The notes under the pieces: model-generated
The model's database searches: none
Told to the model about the DNA's origin: nothing
What the model saw: only the letters and a program-made list of their open reading frames with translations
Program-made: the position numbers and the translations under genes
Shown: positions 1 to 9,291 of the stretch, piece by piece
Numbering within the stretch: the first letter of the stretch is position 1
How the letters are laid out: every line of letters begins with the position of its first letter
Source: Agapetus fuscipes
Taxonomy: Eukaryota; Arthropoda; Insecta; Trichoptera; Glossosomatidae
Length of the DNA stretch: 64,000 bases
NCBI GenBank assembly: GCA_951799405.1
Contig: OX637339.1
Location: 17,484,001-17,548,000, forward strand
Direction: 5' to 3'

Positions 1-92
1 GCTTTCTACAGCGACGATCAAGCTCGTAGAGGGCTCTTGAGGTGTGATACACACAAAAACAACGCTCAACAAATAAATCAGCCTAATTTTTT
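1..92 (+). repeat. SINE A, 3' end only
   Basis: This is the 3' terminal part of the tRNA-headed SINE A family (full copy at 58950-59252). It has the CTCTTGAGGTGTGA block, an ACACAAAAAC block and an AAATAAATCA end. The head would lie left of the window. Confidence 0.7.
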
Positions 93-238
93 AAATTTAT
101 TTTTGTATATCTCTTGAGTATTTTCCTCTCATACACCTCAAGTTTTTCATATCCACCGTACTTACCTTACTCATTTCACTTTCACTCTTAGTCCATGCTT
201 CACTTCCATACATTATTTCATTGTTTTTTACTTTTCAG

Positions 239-430
239 GAAAGAACTGCAGTACCTCCTTTATATCAAGCTCTGGGAAACTACGCCAAGACAAAAGGCCT
301 TAAGGGGAAAGGAAAACGAAAAGGAAACTCGGCGTCAAAGAGAAGGAACCAGCTGGTTGATAAGGGTCAGAATCCCTCGAGTAACGACGGCATTGATGAT
401 GACTATTACAATGATGACAATTCTGCTAAT
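239..430 (+). CDS. Cuticle protein, internal exon (upstream of the chitin-binding exon)
   Basis: This is an internal exon of the same gene as 2514-3740. It follows a pyrimidine-rich tract ending in TTTTCAG at 238 and stops at AAT|GTAAGT, a near-ideal donor at 431. It holds exactly 64 codons, so both borders are phase 0 and match the acceptor at 2514. The peptide starts ERTAVPPLYQALGNYAKTKG, continues with a basic stretch rich in Lys, Arg and Gly, and ends in an acidic Asp/Tyr/Asn segment (DDDYYNDDNSAN) just before the chitin-binding domain. No known domain is visible in it. The signal peptide is not here, so at least one earlier exon lies outside the window. The splice is inferred from sequence only; the matching phase and the downstream domain make it likely. 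Confidence 0.7.
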
Positions 431-548
431 GTAAGTTTACAGACAACCCTATTTGGTAGAAAGGTGGCAAGAGTTGCAGAGTATATATTAATTTGAAGTT
501 TTAGTTTTCATTTGTAAGTATGTATGCACTAACAAAAGTACAATTCAA

Positions 549-800
549 TCTAATCTAAATCTAAGCTGCAAAGATATGTATCATTTGAGATTCGTATTAA
601 ATGCATTCCCACAAGCAGACATGCATAATTTCGCGCTTACACATGCCGCATGTGGACCTACAATATAAAAAACCCAATCTTAAATGAACATAAGCCCTGC
701 AACTCTTGCCGACCTTCCCTGAAGCAGGGGTGACATTGGCAAAGTGAACCATTATTTACAGTATGGGTGGTCAGTCGCATACCAACCTATCAGTCAAGGA
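549..800 (-). repeat. Family C repeat (RTE-like LINE 3' end), near full length
   Basis: This is the reference minus-strand copy. Read on the minus strand, the family begins CCTTGACTTATAGGTTGG, continues with CACCCATACTGTAAAAAATG, TGGTTCACTTTGCCAATG, a TTTCAGGGAAGG block and a CACATGCGGCATGTG near-palindrome, and ends TTTGCAACTTAGATT followed by GATTA-type tandem units. No pol III A and B boxes were recognised. The family's link to a LINE is described under 41240-41655. Confidence 0.85.
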
Positions 801-823
801 AAATAATTATCATTTTGTGAGTC

Positions 824-1131
824 CAGTCGATACCTCAGTTGGTAGATTGCTTGCATTCCAAACCGAGAGCTTGGGATCGAATCCCATCAAGGTTGTCAGA
901 AATGATTTGCCTGTTGAGTGTTTATTTCAAACGCAAAATAGAACCGACAAGGTTTACTCAGCCTTCACAAGAAATGAGTACAACTGATGTGGTTAGCGTC
1001 AGGATGGCCATCTTACCTGTAAAAATTTATAGTTCCCGAATCCCCACATGCGACACCTTTCGTGATAACGCAATCATAAAATTACACTATATGCGTAGCT
1101 TAGTTGTAGTTGCGTTATGCTGGTCGCTGGG
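824..1131 (+). repeat. SINE B (tRNA-headed), near full length
   Basis: The head reads like a tRNA: CGATACCTCAGTTGGTAGA (A-box region) and GGGATCGAATCCC (B box). The body has the TTTACTCAGCCTTCACAAG block and a degraded ATGCGACACCTTTCG stretch. It ends in the block TATATGCGTAGCTTAGTTG. A headless SINE A follows without a gap. Confidence 0.75.
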
Positions 1132-1316
1132 TTGAAAAAACATTTCTTTATTTATACCAAAGACCGGCCACCAAAGGTCCATCCAGCTTTACAGCAATTG
1201 GGTGTTGCTTGAGAATTGGCGATTTCTCTAGCTACGACAAAACTCAAACAGGACTCTCGAGGTGTGATTGACGCAAAAACAGCGCTCACCAATTAATTAT
1301 CATTTTATTATTATTA
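1131..1316 (+). repeat. SINE A body and tail, head missing
   Basis: The copy runs from TCGCTGGGTTGAAAAA through CCACCAAAGGTCCATCCAG and GAGAATTGGCG to the GAGGTGTGATTGACGC block. It ends in an ATT microsatellite (1302-1323), as expected for LINE-mobilised copies with a TTA tail. Confidence 0.7.
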
Positions 1317-1334
1317 TTATTATGCGTAGGATTA

Positions 1335-1510
1335 GAGCCCGTTCCCACTTGTCGGGTGTTGGATCCGTATATTCATCGGAGGTTCCAGTTGCAGAACATT
1401 TCGGACAAAATCGGTTTCCGACAAGTGTAAATAGCTTCATACATAATGTTCTGCCACTGGAACCTCCGATTAATATACGGATCCGACACCCGACAAGTGG
1501 GAACGGGCTC
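1335..1510. mobile_element. PIF/Harbinger-like MITE with long terminal inverted repeats
   Basis: The 176 bp element is bounded by GAGCCCGTTCCCACTTGTCG on both ends in inverted orientation. The arms extend about 68 bases with few mismatches and leave a loop of only about 40 bases. A TTA target duplication flanks it (1332-1334 and 1511-1513). The 3 bp TTA duplication is the known signature of PIF/Harbinger; no transposase is present, so it is non-autonomous. Confidence 0.75.
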
Positions 1511-2069
1511 TTATGGGAAAAATTGGATTAAAAATCCTGAAAGCCGACATCACACACGCGGGGTCTCATCAATCCAGTCGAATTATATTTCTTTGACATT
1601 TTGACATTTCTCCTTATTGAAAAAATAATAATATTTCGCGATGTACGAGTATTGCGTTCTCACAAAATCGAACCGAGGAAGACATGTGTGAGTCCTGAAA
1701 ATAAAATTTCAAATAGGAATACGAAGGAGTTTTAAAAAAAAAGAAATACCTGAGGGTGTCAACAAAAACTGCGCGGATACCAGTCGAAATGTTTTGAAGA
1801 CGTTTTGCAACTTTTATGTAAATAAATAGCTTTGTATGTGCGTATTCCAAAGACTTTCCGGAAGGAAATTTTTTTCACCACCATGTCTTTCAGTCTTTGC
1901 ATACTTATTTCATTATATTCAGAATCTTAATCTTTTTTGTGCATTTTCTCCTTTTGTTCATCTGAGATTTTAGGTTTATTTTATTTGTACACATGCAGCG
2001 AAGTTACACATGTCTGCTTGTGAGCATGCATGCATGCAATCTTATATGTTAATATGTCTTTTGACAGGA

Positions 2070-2383
2070 TAGAACGGAAAAGTAACAAAACGAGACATGA
2101 CATAACGACACATGACAGAACAACACGTGACAGAACAACACATGACAGAACCATGGAAAATCACCATGACAAAAAATCACAAGAATGTATGTTAGTACAT
2201 CACAATGATAAAATATCACAAGATGTTTGTGATGTTTTTTCATGTCCCTTTTAAGGTATGTGATGTTTTGTCCTTGCATTGTTTTGTCATAGCGATGTAT
2301 TTTCTGAGTCGTTCTGTCATGTGTCGTTATGTCATGTGTCGTTCTGTCATGTGTCGTTTTGTCATGTGTCGTTTGTTGTTCTA
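2070..2383. mobile_element. Foldback element built of 15-bp units, copy 1
   Basis: The left arm (to about 2155) repeats ACACATGACAGAACA; the right arm (from about 2300) carries the reverse complement TGTCATGTGTCGTTCTGTC several times. Outer ends read TAGAACG and GTTCTA. The centre, with ATCACAATGATAAAATATC and TTTTAAGGTATGTGATG, matches in reverse the centres of the copies at 55576 and 61410. Arms made of short tandem units resemble the structure of Drosophila foldback elements. No coding capacity is seen; ORFs here come from the periodic sequence. Confidence 0.65.
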
Positions 2384-2513
2384 ACATGGAACCAGATTAT
2401 ATATAGGTGTATAAAAGGATCTCGGAATAGTCTATTGAATCTTCTACTAGTGTGCAGTCGTACATCTCACAGATTCGTTTGAACTCAATCCGCATTCTTT
2501 TTTGTTGTTGCAG

Positions 2514-3740
2514 GAAGCAAAACAATACGCCTTTTCGTATTCTGTGAGAGATCACCACACCGGAGATGACTTTTCCCATTCTCAAAGGCACAGCGGATCT
2601 GCAACCAACGGGGAATACAGAGTAAAGCTACCAGATGGGAGGGTTCAGATAGTCTCTTATACAGCAGACAACGGTGGCTATAAAGCTGTGGTCAGATACG
2701 AAGAAGACGAAGCAGACAGCAAGCCAATTGTGGAATACGATCAAGACAACCAAAAGGATCTGGCAACACCCCAAAATTTACTAAACTACCAACAGAAATT
2801 GGGTAGGATAGTCGTTCCAAGTCAAGAAGAAAAGGACTACCAAGACTTTGAGTATGTCTATGATGAAAGTGGATTTAAGAATCAGAATAAGGGGTACAGC
2901 ACAGTTGGAAGTCACTATGTTACAAATGACAATAAGGAATTGTTGATAACGAGTAAACCTTCGTATATTTATCCAGTGTCTCCGACACCTTTGAATGCGT
3001 TGTACAAACAAGTGTATCCGATTTCTTCTACAGCTTCAAATTTTCTGTACCCAACTCAGTCAGATTTGTTGGGTAATCGAGTTTCTGCTACACCGTCTAA
3101 TCTACTGATCAAACCAGTTGGTTCTACATCTTCAAATCCGTTGTATAAACAGTTTGGACATCAAATTTCTTCAACCCCTCCGAGTGTATTGTACAAACAG
3201 ATGGTCTATCATGACAACAAGCAAGATTCTCCGCCTAGCTATGTTATGACGCCGACTTCTGTGGTCTACATCAAACCGAAATCCTCAACACCGATTTACA
3301 CAACGAAAAAAGATCAAACCATGAAATATCTTCACTTTTACGATGCAGAATCTGTGAAGTTTGTTAGCACAACGCCCAAATACTTGGTCAATGGTAATTC
3401 GGTTTCAACACGAGATTTTAACACTGCCAATAGACAAAATGCTGGAAATTTTATTTCTTCTAGTACACCTGCTCCAGGATTAGATGGATACGATCATTTG
3501 GACTCTCCAAACATTGGAAGGTTCCAGATTAGACAGAAGGAATTGTACCCAGGAAGGTTTACGAGTGTGGCACCGATTTTGTATGGAAGTTCTTCGGTTC
3601 GGCCTACTTCTGGATACGGTGGAAGTGAAAGCACTTCTCAGGCTTCGGTTTTAAATAAGAATGTTGGTTTGGGAAGATATTTTGTGCCTCCCGATTCGAG
3701 TGTGAATATAAGTAAGTATTTTACGTATAAGAAAAGATGA
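2514..3740 (+). CDS. Cuticle protein with Rebers-Riddiford chitin-binding domain, last exon
   Basis: This terminal exon encodes 408 residues of a secreted structural cuticle protein. Residues 1-63 form a chitin_bind_4 domain: AKQYAFSYSVRDHHTGDDFS, then NGEYRVKLPDGRVQIVSYTA and GGYKAVVRYE. The PDG..Q.V.YTAD..GYKAVV core and spaced aromatics are the known chitin-contacting pattern. The domain looks closest to RR-2 or pro-resilin-like members. The remaining 345 residues are low complexity, rich in Ser, Thr, Pro and Tyr, with recurring SSTP/SNxLYKQ modules between residues about 150 and 250. Such tails occur in long cuticle proteins; this one's function is unknown. The start is a splice acceptor (CAG at 2511-2513), not a start codon, in phase with the exon ending at 430. 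The stop TGA (3738-3740) is followed by AATAAA. Confidence 0.9.
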   Translation, partial: EAKQYAFSYSVRDHHTGDDFSHSQRHSGSATNGEYRVKLPDGRVQIVSYTADNGGYKAVVRYEEDEADSKPIVEYDQDNQKDLATPQNLLNYQQKLGRIVVPSQEEKDYQDFEYVYDESGFKNQNKGYSTVGSHYVTNDNKELLITSKPSYIYPVSPTPLNALYKQVYPISSTASNFLYPTQSDLLGNRVSATPSNLLIKPVGSTSSNPLYKQFGHQISSTPPSVLYKQMVYHDNKQDSPPSYVMTPTSVVYIKPKSSTPIYTTKKDQTMKYLHFYDAESVKFVSTTPKYLVNGNSVSTRDFNTANRQNAGNFISSSTPAPGLDGYDHLDSPNIGRFQIRQKELYPGRFTSVAPILYGSSSVRPTSGYGGSESTSQASVLNKNVGLGRYFVPPDSSVNISKYFTYKKR

Positions 3741-3758
3741 ATTTCAATATAAATAATT

Positions 3759-3764
3759 AATAAA
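3759..3764 (+). promoter_or_regulatory. Polyadenylation signal of the cuticle gene
   Basis: A canonical AATAAA lies 18 bases after the stop codon at 3740, with T-rich sequence just downstream. Confidence 0.65.
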
Positions 3765-3979
3765 TATAAAACAAGTTTTTCGTCACGAGCTGAGTGAAAT
3801 ATCTCGAGCGCTTACGGAGTGTTAACACACAATTTTTTATGAGAGTCTATTTTTTTTTTTAAATATTATATTGTAATGCATAGTACTTTTGTAATTATTT
3901 TGTTTATTCTGTATAGAAATGTAATAAATGTATAATATTTTTGTAATTATTTTATTTCAATTTGCACCCTTTTATCTAA

Positions 3980-4060
3980 AGTAGGCCTGTTCAACATACG
4001 GCCCGCGGGCCACAATGTGGCCCGCGTAAGCCTTTCATCTGGCCCGCGACGACATCTAGT
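3980..4060. repeat. Possible hAT-type remnant rich in GGCCCGC
   Basis: TACGGCCCGCGGGCC and two further GGCCCGC motifs stand out in AT-rich DNA and resemble the ends of many non-autonomous hAT elements. No partner end or target duplication was found. The remaining sequence from 3765 to 4765 shows no gene, only poly(A), poly(T) and poly(G) runs. Confidence 0.3.
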
Positions 4061-4765
4061 TATTGCGCAATAAGTTCATCTATCGAAGGCAGCGGTTTTC
4101 AAACTGGGGGCGCCTTCCCGCATGAATTTATTTTCTTAAGATCGAAATTGTGTGCCTACCTTATTTTGGAAATATTTTTTTCTCTTTTCAATTACGGAAC
4201 TATACATTGATTAGTAAAATATCGGACCATTTTATAATGTCAATAGTTTTTGAGTAAATATGGAAATACTGAAACTACATACGAATTAAATTTTAATTAA
4301 ATCAAAGAACACAGTAAAGAATCAAGCTACCTACATTATGAATCATTTTTTCATTAACATTTATTTATAACTTTGTTTGTTCCGTTGTATTTTTTTTTAC
4401 AAAAAGAAGCTCGATGTTTTAAAAGCACAAAAAAAACGCGTAGAAAGCTGCTTGGCAGGTTTTTAAGCGTTGACAATAGTTTTCAAGTTTCAGCTGTGAG
4501 GGGGGGGGGGGAAAACTTTGAAAGTTTCGCGGGCAAAAAATAGTCTTCACAAATCTATTAATCAAAGTTGCTGCGGTGCACGGTGTGTGGGAGGGGGAGT
4601 GGGTAGGAGGAATCTAGTAAAAAAGTGGGGAGGGAAGTTAACTGATTTTGGGTATACTCGAGAGAGGTGCATTTGGTAAGGTTTTTCATTGCAAAATTCA
4701 GTTTTTTAGATAATTAATTTTACATTTTATTATGTGCAATGCAAATGCAATGCTGCAAAGCTGCA

Positions 4766-4830
4766 CATTTAGAGTAACTTCTTGTCGCGTTATTCTCGAA
4801 GGGTTTCGCATGTGGCGAGCGCAGCCTTTT
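4766..4830 (-). repeat. SINE B, 3' fragment
   Basis: AACTTCTTGTCGCGTTATT and GAAGGGTTTCGCATGTGGCG are the reversed 3' body of SINE B. Confidence 0.6.
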
Positions 4831-4842
4831 TATTTTTAGGGA

Positions 4843-5095
4843 TCTAATCTAATCTAAGTTGCAAAGATATGTAACATTGGTAATTCATATTATGAATGTA
4901 TTCTCACAAGCAGACACGTACAAGTTTGCGCTTTCACATGCCGCATATGAACCCACAACAAAAAAACCCAAATCTCAAATGGACATACACCCTGCGATTC
5001 TTGCCATCCTTCCTTGAAACAAGGGAGACATTGGTAAATTGAAACATTTTCTACAGCAAAGGTCGTCAGCCGCATACCAACCTATAAGTCAAGGA
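4843..5095 (-). repeat. Family C repeat, near full length
   Basis: It has a TAATC/TCTAA tandem tail at 4843-4858 and the reversed 5' end ACCTATAAGTCAAGG at 5081-5095. All internal blocks are present. Confidence 0.85.
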
Positions 5096-5127
5096 AAAGA
5101 AAAGGGATAAAAATATATATATAGATT

Positions 5128-5222
5128 ACGGGGCTTGATTTACAACAACCATTTCAGTTGAAGTGGAGGTTTCCCATCTCCCAATGGGTCTGGTACTCAT
5201 TTCTTGTGTGTTTTCTTCTATT
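5128..5222 (-). repeat. SINE B, body fragment
   Basis: TTCAGTTGAAGTGGAGGTTTC and the TGGTACTCATTTCTTGTG block correspond to the middle of SINE B, reversed. Confidence 0.5.
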
Positions 5223-5230
5223 TGTACCTT

Positions 5231-5430
5231 AACTTATGGTTTGGTGTGAGGCTGACCAACCATACTGTAAAAAAAAGTTAACTTTGTTAATATAACCCTG
5301 TTTTAGGGAAAGGCGACAAGAGTTTCCCTGTTTCATTTCGTGAGTACACATGCACTATATGTAAGAGCAAACTTACACGTGTGCATTAAATATGAACCTT
5401 AAATGTTCAATAAATCTGTACAACTTACAT
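5231..5430 (+). repeat. Family C repeat, diverged
   Basis: It is recognisable by GGTGTGAGGCTGACCAACC, ATACTGTAAAAAA and GTGTGCATTAAATATGAA. It lacks the ordinary CCTTGACTTATAGG start and the tandem tail. Confidence 0.6.
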
Positions 5431-5845
5431 TAAACAAAATTTGTATTTAACCCAATAATGACCAGAATTTTGTTTTCAATATTATTGTTCAAAAAAAGAA
5501 GATTTAAACTTACGCGATCGTTTCCTCTCTCAGTTCCCACCACTCCACTGCTGCTTGCCATCCAGATTTTCCATGTTCCAGTAGACCACGCGCTGTTTGC
5601 ACTCTGCCACTGCCGGTTCGAATCCACTCCCCGCGACCTGTGTGTGCGGGAATAAGAGTGGAAGTTTAGAGCGCTCCGTGTCAGACGCAGAAATTGGAAA
5701 TGGAGACCCCGTGTGGGTGGTAAGGGGTTAAAAGCAGATCGGCATTAAGCCGGCATGGGACCCTGATGCGAAGAAATAAATGGGGTACTTTATTTTATTC
5801 ATTGAGAACCAAATGCACTTGAAAACGAATAACGTCGTTTGATGC

Positions 5846-6091
5846 TCCTTGACTGATAGGTTGGTATAAGGCTGATCCCCAGTGCTGTAAAAATTGGTTC
5901 ACTTTTGCCAATGCAATCCCGGTTTCAGGGAAAAGCGGCAGGAGTTGCAAGGTTTATGTTTATATGGGTTATTTTTATTTGTATGCACGCAGAATGTGTA
6001 GGCGCGAACCCACATGTGCATGTCTGTGGGCATACATTTAATATGAATTTTAAATGTTAATATATATTTGCAGCTTATATTATAGATATAG
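5846..6091 (+). repeat. Family C repeat, near full length, diverged
   Basis: It starts CCTTGACTGATAGGTTGG and ends GCAGCTTATATTATAGA, without the usual GATTA units. Confidence 0.75.
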
Positions 6092-6122
6092 AAGCGAAGA
6101 GTATTTTTTCTATACTTATAGG

Positions 6123-7112
6123 TAGGGACTGGAAAAAAGTGGTGTTATTTTTTGCGAAATTCGCGTTATTTTTTTGGGAAATTCGCGTTATTTTTGATCA
6201 AAAACAAGGAAATTCGCGTTATTTTTTTATGATAAACGGGGAGATTCGGTGTAATTTTTAGGGTTGATTTGATCGAAATAAAGGTTTATGTAATTGCAAA
6301 ACTCTAGATTTTACTAATATTTACAATTTATTATATAAACAACAATATGTACCTTAAAAAACAATGAATAAACAACATCTGAATCAATACAACTTACAAA
6401 AAACCATTGATTGAAAAAAGTATTAATATTTTAATGACACTCCGAATACCCTGCAATCTCCTTTTAAAATATTAAATTAAGTCTCTCTAGATGAGGGTTA
6501 TCTAATTTTTTCGAGGGATGTTGGCTTTTATGAAAGCTTCAAGTTGTGCTCTTGGCTAATCCAGCAGCAGCTTCACTCCTTGATGTATTTCCTATTTCAT
6601 TGATGTCACGATTCAAGTCTGTTTGGATGTCCAGGACAGTTCTGCTTATCATTTTTTTTTTTAATAAAATAGATTTGTGAATAGGAATGCAATTCATCAA
6701 CCTACTCTGCCTGGCCAGAAACAGGTATTAATATCATTAATGAAAAAATCATTACGAGTATTGTTCATTTTAATTAATTATTCATTTATAATTACCCAAT
6801 TACATTTGTTGAACCAACGTTCTAGCGTGTTTCAACGTTGAAAGATCAGCCCACTTGGCCCCCTCGGCTATAACACCGATCATTTTTCTGTACTTTGCAC
6901 CTTGCAAAGGGTTTTCACTGGAATCTTTTCTTTCCCACAAAATAGTTGCGTTGCAGAAGCGACACATAACAACTTTTTCGCACAATTTCTACCAAAAGTA
7001 CGAAAATTCGCGATATTTGCATAAAACCTCAAATTTCGCGTTATTCGCGTAAAAACATCAAAATTCGCGAATAAATTCGTTTTATCGCGATCGCGAAATT
7101 TTCCAGTCCCTA
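6123..7112. mobile_element. Non-autonomous hAT transposon with 8-bp target duplication
   Basis: The ends TAGGGACTGGAAAA and TTTTCCAGTCCCTA are inverted repeats. A perfect 8 bp duplication CTTATAGG flanks them (6115-6122 and 7113-7120), the known hAT signature. Subterminal AAATTCGCGTTATTTTT motifs recur near both ends, as expected for transposase-binding repeats. A minus-strand trace at about 6895-6985 (CRFCN...ERKDS) may be a BED zinc-finger relic. A SINE D copy has inserted inside (6649-6885). The host site is the 5' end of a family C copy. Confidence 0.8.
6649..6885 (-). repeat. SINE D inside the hAT element
   Basis: The minus-strand tail block is ATAGATTTGTGAATAGGAAT with TTCTGCCTGGCC-like sequence. 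The head region near 6850 (GCCCCCTCGGCTATA) matches the tRNA-like head of the copy at 55850-56136. Confidence 0.5.
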
Positions 7113-7193
7113 CTTATAGGTTGATATGAGGCTGACAACGCATACTGTACAAAATGGTGCACATTACCAATGTCGCCCGTGTTTCAGGGAAGC
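7113..7193 (+). repeat. Family C repeat, 5' part after the hAT insertion
   Basis: It resumes at CTTATAGGTTGATATGAGG, the target-site copy on the right of the hAT element, and is lost after TTTCAGGGAAGC. Confidence 0.7.
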
Positions 7194-7648
7194 TGGTATT
7201 TTGTAAACAAAATGTGTAGGTTTATAGATCGATATTTTTTTCTTGAAAATGTAACCATTTTATTTGTAACCTTCATGAACAAGAAGTTTTCAAAGAAAAA
7301 CATGTTCAAATATATTTTGTACTATTTTTGAGTCCTGATGCAGTCACACCTATCTAACCGTCCTTAATCCACGCCTGTTTGAAGAAAGTACTATTCTCCA
7401 AGTATAAACCTTTACGTTTCAGCTCAACTGTACAGTTTTACCAAAAATATGAATAGAAACTAGGACAGCACATCTAGAGAGCGTTTTAGCTTCCATTAAT
7501 TTTTGAGTAAAACGCTTTACTCGAGTTGTAAGAATTTTATTTTTTGGTTTGAGAAATGCGAGGATTTTTGTGTGTAATCTGAGTTGCAGATTCGTGTTTA
7601 TTTTTGAGGTTTACTCTTCATGCACATACATACATTCCTTCATTTAAA

Positions 7649-7760
7649 TGTTGGTATGAGGCTGATAAAAAATACTGTAAAAAATGGTTTACTTTCGGCC
7701 TCGTTTCAGGGAAGATCGGCAAGAGTTGCGAAGTTTATATCAATTTGAGATTGGGGTTTT
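7649..7760 (+). repeat. Family C repeat, internal fragment
   Basis: GTTGGTATGAGGCTGAT, ATACTGTAAAAAATGGTTTA and CAGGGAAGATCGGCAAGAG are retained; both ends are lost. Confidence 0.65.
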
Positions 7761-7792
7761 ATTTTATAATAAATAATCAAAATAGTTTTAGG

Positions 7793-7894
7793 ATGATGCT
7801 GGAGTGATGTTTTCCGGGATCTGTTGCCGTGGTCTGTGGGAGCTGGAGCTTCCGGACGTTTCCCAGATCCCGGAAAACATCACTCCAGCATCAT
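7793..7894. repeat. Hairpin repeat with perfect 31-bp arms (Penelope-type terminal sequence)
   Basis: Positions 7793-7823 are the exact reverse complement of 7864-7894. The loop carries GGGAGCTGGAGCTTCCGG. About 70 bases of it recur in the opposite strand at 55760-55835, where a hammerhead-like motif precedes them. Confidence 0.6.
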
Positions 7895-7924
7895 CAGCCG
7901 GCCGTGTAAGCCTAAAACTCTTAT

Positions 7925-8468
7925 TCAGTTTTAGGATGACTTATTTGGTGAGCGCTGTTTTTGTGTGTATCACACCTAAGAGACCTCTACGAGCTGGGTC
8001 GTCGCTATAGAAAGCGCCAATTCGCTCCCCCAGTTCTTGTTTATCGTATACGCCAATCTTGTCAAATATGACTTATTCATGCAGTTGTCTTATGAATCAA
8101 ATTCTACACAATCTGAGCTAAGAACAACCGTAAAACTCGATAATGTGAGAGTTCTTTTAAATATTTTTAAATAAATTTCTTGTTTTCATAAGACACATTG
8201 GTCCAGTACACATGCAAACATTGCTCATGTAAAATTTTCTCAATGACGTATACGTTAAACAAAAACTAAGGCAGCGAATTCTCAAGCAAGACCAAGTTGC
8301 TCTAAGGCTGGATGGACCTTTAGTGACCGGTTTTGTTAAATTTATATGATTTTTTCCCCAGCTAACAGCATATTTGAAAATATACATGTTTTTTTTTGTG
8401 CTCCCCCGGGATTCGAACCCGCAACCTTCCATTTACGATAAACGTAACCACTAGACTACGGACTGGTC
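7925..8468 (-). repeat. SINE A, full length, split by a MITE
   Basis: On the minus strand the head lies at 8400-8468 (GGGTTCGAATCCCGG B box) and the LINE-like tail at 7925-7990 (reverse of GTGTGATACACACAAAAAC). The element is interrupted at 8023-8276. Confidence 0.75.
8023..8276. mobile_element. 254-bp MITE starting CGCT, copy 1
   Basis: The imperfect terminal inverted repeats of about 32 bases begin CGCTCCCCCAGTTCTTGTTT and CGCTGCCTTAGTTTTTGTTT. A 4 bp duplication AATT flanks it (8019-8022 and 8277-8280). The interrupted SINE A gives an empty-site check. A copy of identical length lies at 48773-49026. The superfamily is not settled. Confidence 0.75.
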
Positions 8469-8649
8469 TCATCCACATATCTATTAGTTTGTTGTTTTAT
8501 TGAGTGCAGTACGATATATTTGAGTTGTTCAGTGGTACAGAACAATAAATCAGAGCGCCCTTAATCCCCCGGGCGCCCGCGGAGGCTACGTTTACCACCA
8601 CTGGCCACACCAGGGGATGTCAATTAATTTTCATGCCAGCTAATTCAAA

Positions 8650-8861
8650 GATATTACTGCGAACGCCAATGTTTATATGAACACGATTTGAAATAGTTCA
8701 TTCTTTATTGTAGTGTGTAAAGTGTGCCTCCTGAAGACGTTGGCTACGACGAAAAAAAAAGTCAAGAATAACGCAAGCAGATGCATGTGTCGAAGAAGAT
8801 ACAAGTCTCCTGATGACGTCGAATACGGCTTTGACAAAATGCAAGACCAAGAGACCTAAGC
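8650..8861 (+). mobile_element. Penelope-like terminal sequence with two hammerhead-like cores
   Basis: CTCCTGAAGACGTTGG...GACGAAAA (8728-8755) and CTCCTGATGACGTCG...TTTGACAAAA (8807-8835) repeat the CTGANGA-stem-GAAA pattern seen at 60948. No coding sequence is left. Confidence 0.4.
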
Positions 8862-9005
8862 CGCGCTGGTTTTGTGTGTATCACACCTCAAGAGCCCTCT
8901 GCGAGCTTGGCCGTCGCTGTAGAAAGCGCCAATTCTTAAGCAAGAGACAGTTGTTGTAAGGTTGGATGGACCTTTCAGTGACCGGTCTTTGGTACCGGCC
9001 TTTCT
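8862..9005 (-). repeat. SINE A, tail and body, head missing
   Basis: The reversed tail TGTGTGTATCACACCTCAAG and the body to GACCGGTCTTTGGTA are present. Confidence 0.65.
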
Positions 9006-9009
9006 ACAG

Positions 9010-9120
9010 TAAATGCAAGCTTGAGAATTACCGCTTTTTATAGCAGCGACCAAGCTCGCAGAGGGTTATTGAGGTGCGATTAACACAAAAAAAGCGCTCA
9101 CCAAATAAATCATCCTAATA
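9010..9120 (+). repeat. SINE A, 3' half, opposite to its neighbour
   Basis: It runs from CTTGAGAATTACCGC to AAATAAATCATCCTAATATT. With 8862-9005 it forms a broken head-to-head pair. Confidence 0.6.
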
Positions 9121-9136
9121 TTATAAGTATATTATG

Positions 9137-9291
9137 TAGTTGGTATGCGACTGACCACCCATGCTGTAGAAAATGCTTCACTTTGCCAATGTCACCCCTG
9201 TTTTTAAGGTCGGCAAGAGTTGCAGGGTGTATGCTCATTTGTAATTTGGGTGTCTATGTTGTAGGTTCACATGTGGCATGTTTAATCGCGT
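9137..9291 (+). repeat. Family C repeat, 5' half
   Basis: TTGGTATGCGACTGACC to CACATGTGGCATGTTTAA is present and the 3' end is missing. Confidence 0.7.

Larger units (their letters stand above)
431..2513 (+). other. Intron of the cuticle-protein gene, filled with repeats
   Basis: The intron has a GTAAGT donor at 431 and a TTGTTGTTGCAG acceptor ending at 2513. Its 2083 bases hold family C, SINE B, SINE A, a PIF/Harbinger-like MITE and a 15-bp-unit foldback element, each annotated separately. The last one ends only 130 bases before the acceptor. Confidence 0.65.

Noticed and set aside
195..434. ORF starting at ATG 195 in another frame
   Set aside because: The frame used by the exon 239-430 is set by the acceptor at 238, the GTAAGT donor and phase continuity with 2514; the ATG-195 frame gives no continuity.
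6800..6985. BED zinc-finger gene on the minus strand
   Set aside because: Only CRFCN and ERKDS remain and the rest of the ORF is SINE D sequence; kept only as a possible relic inside the hAT.
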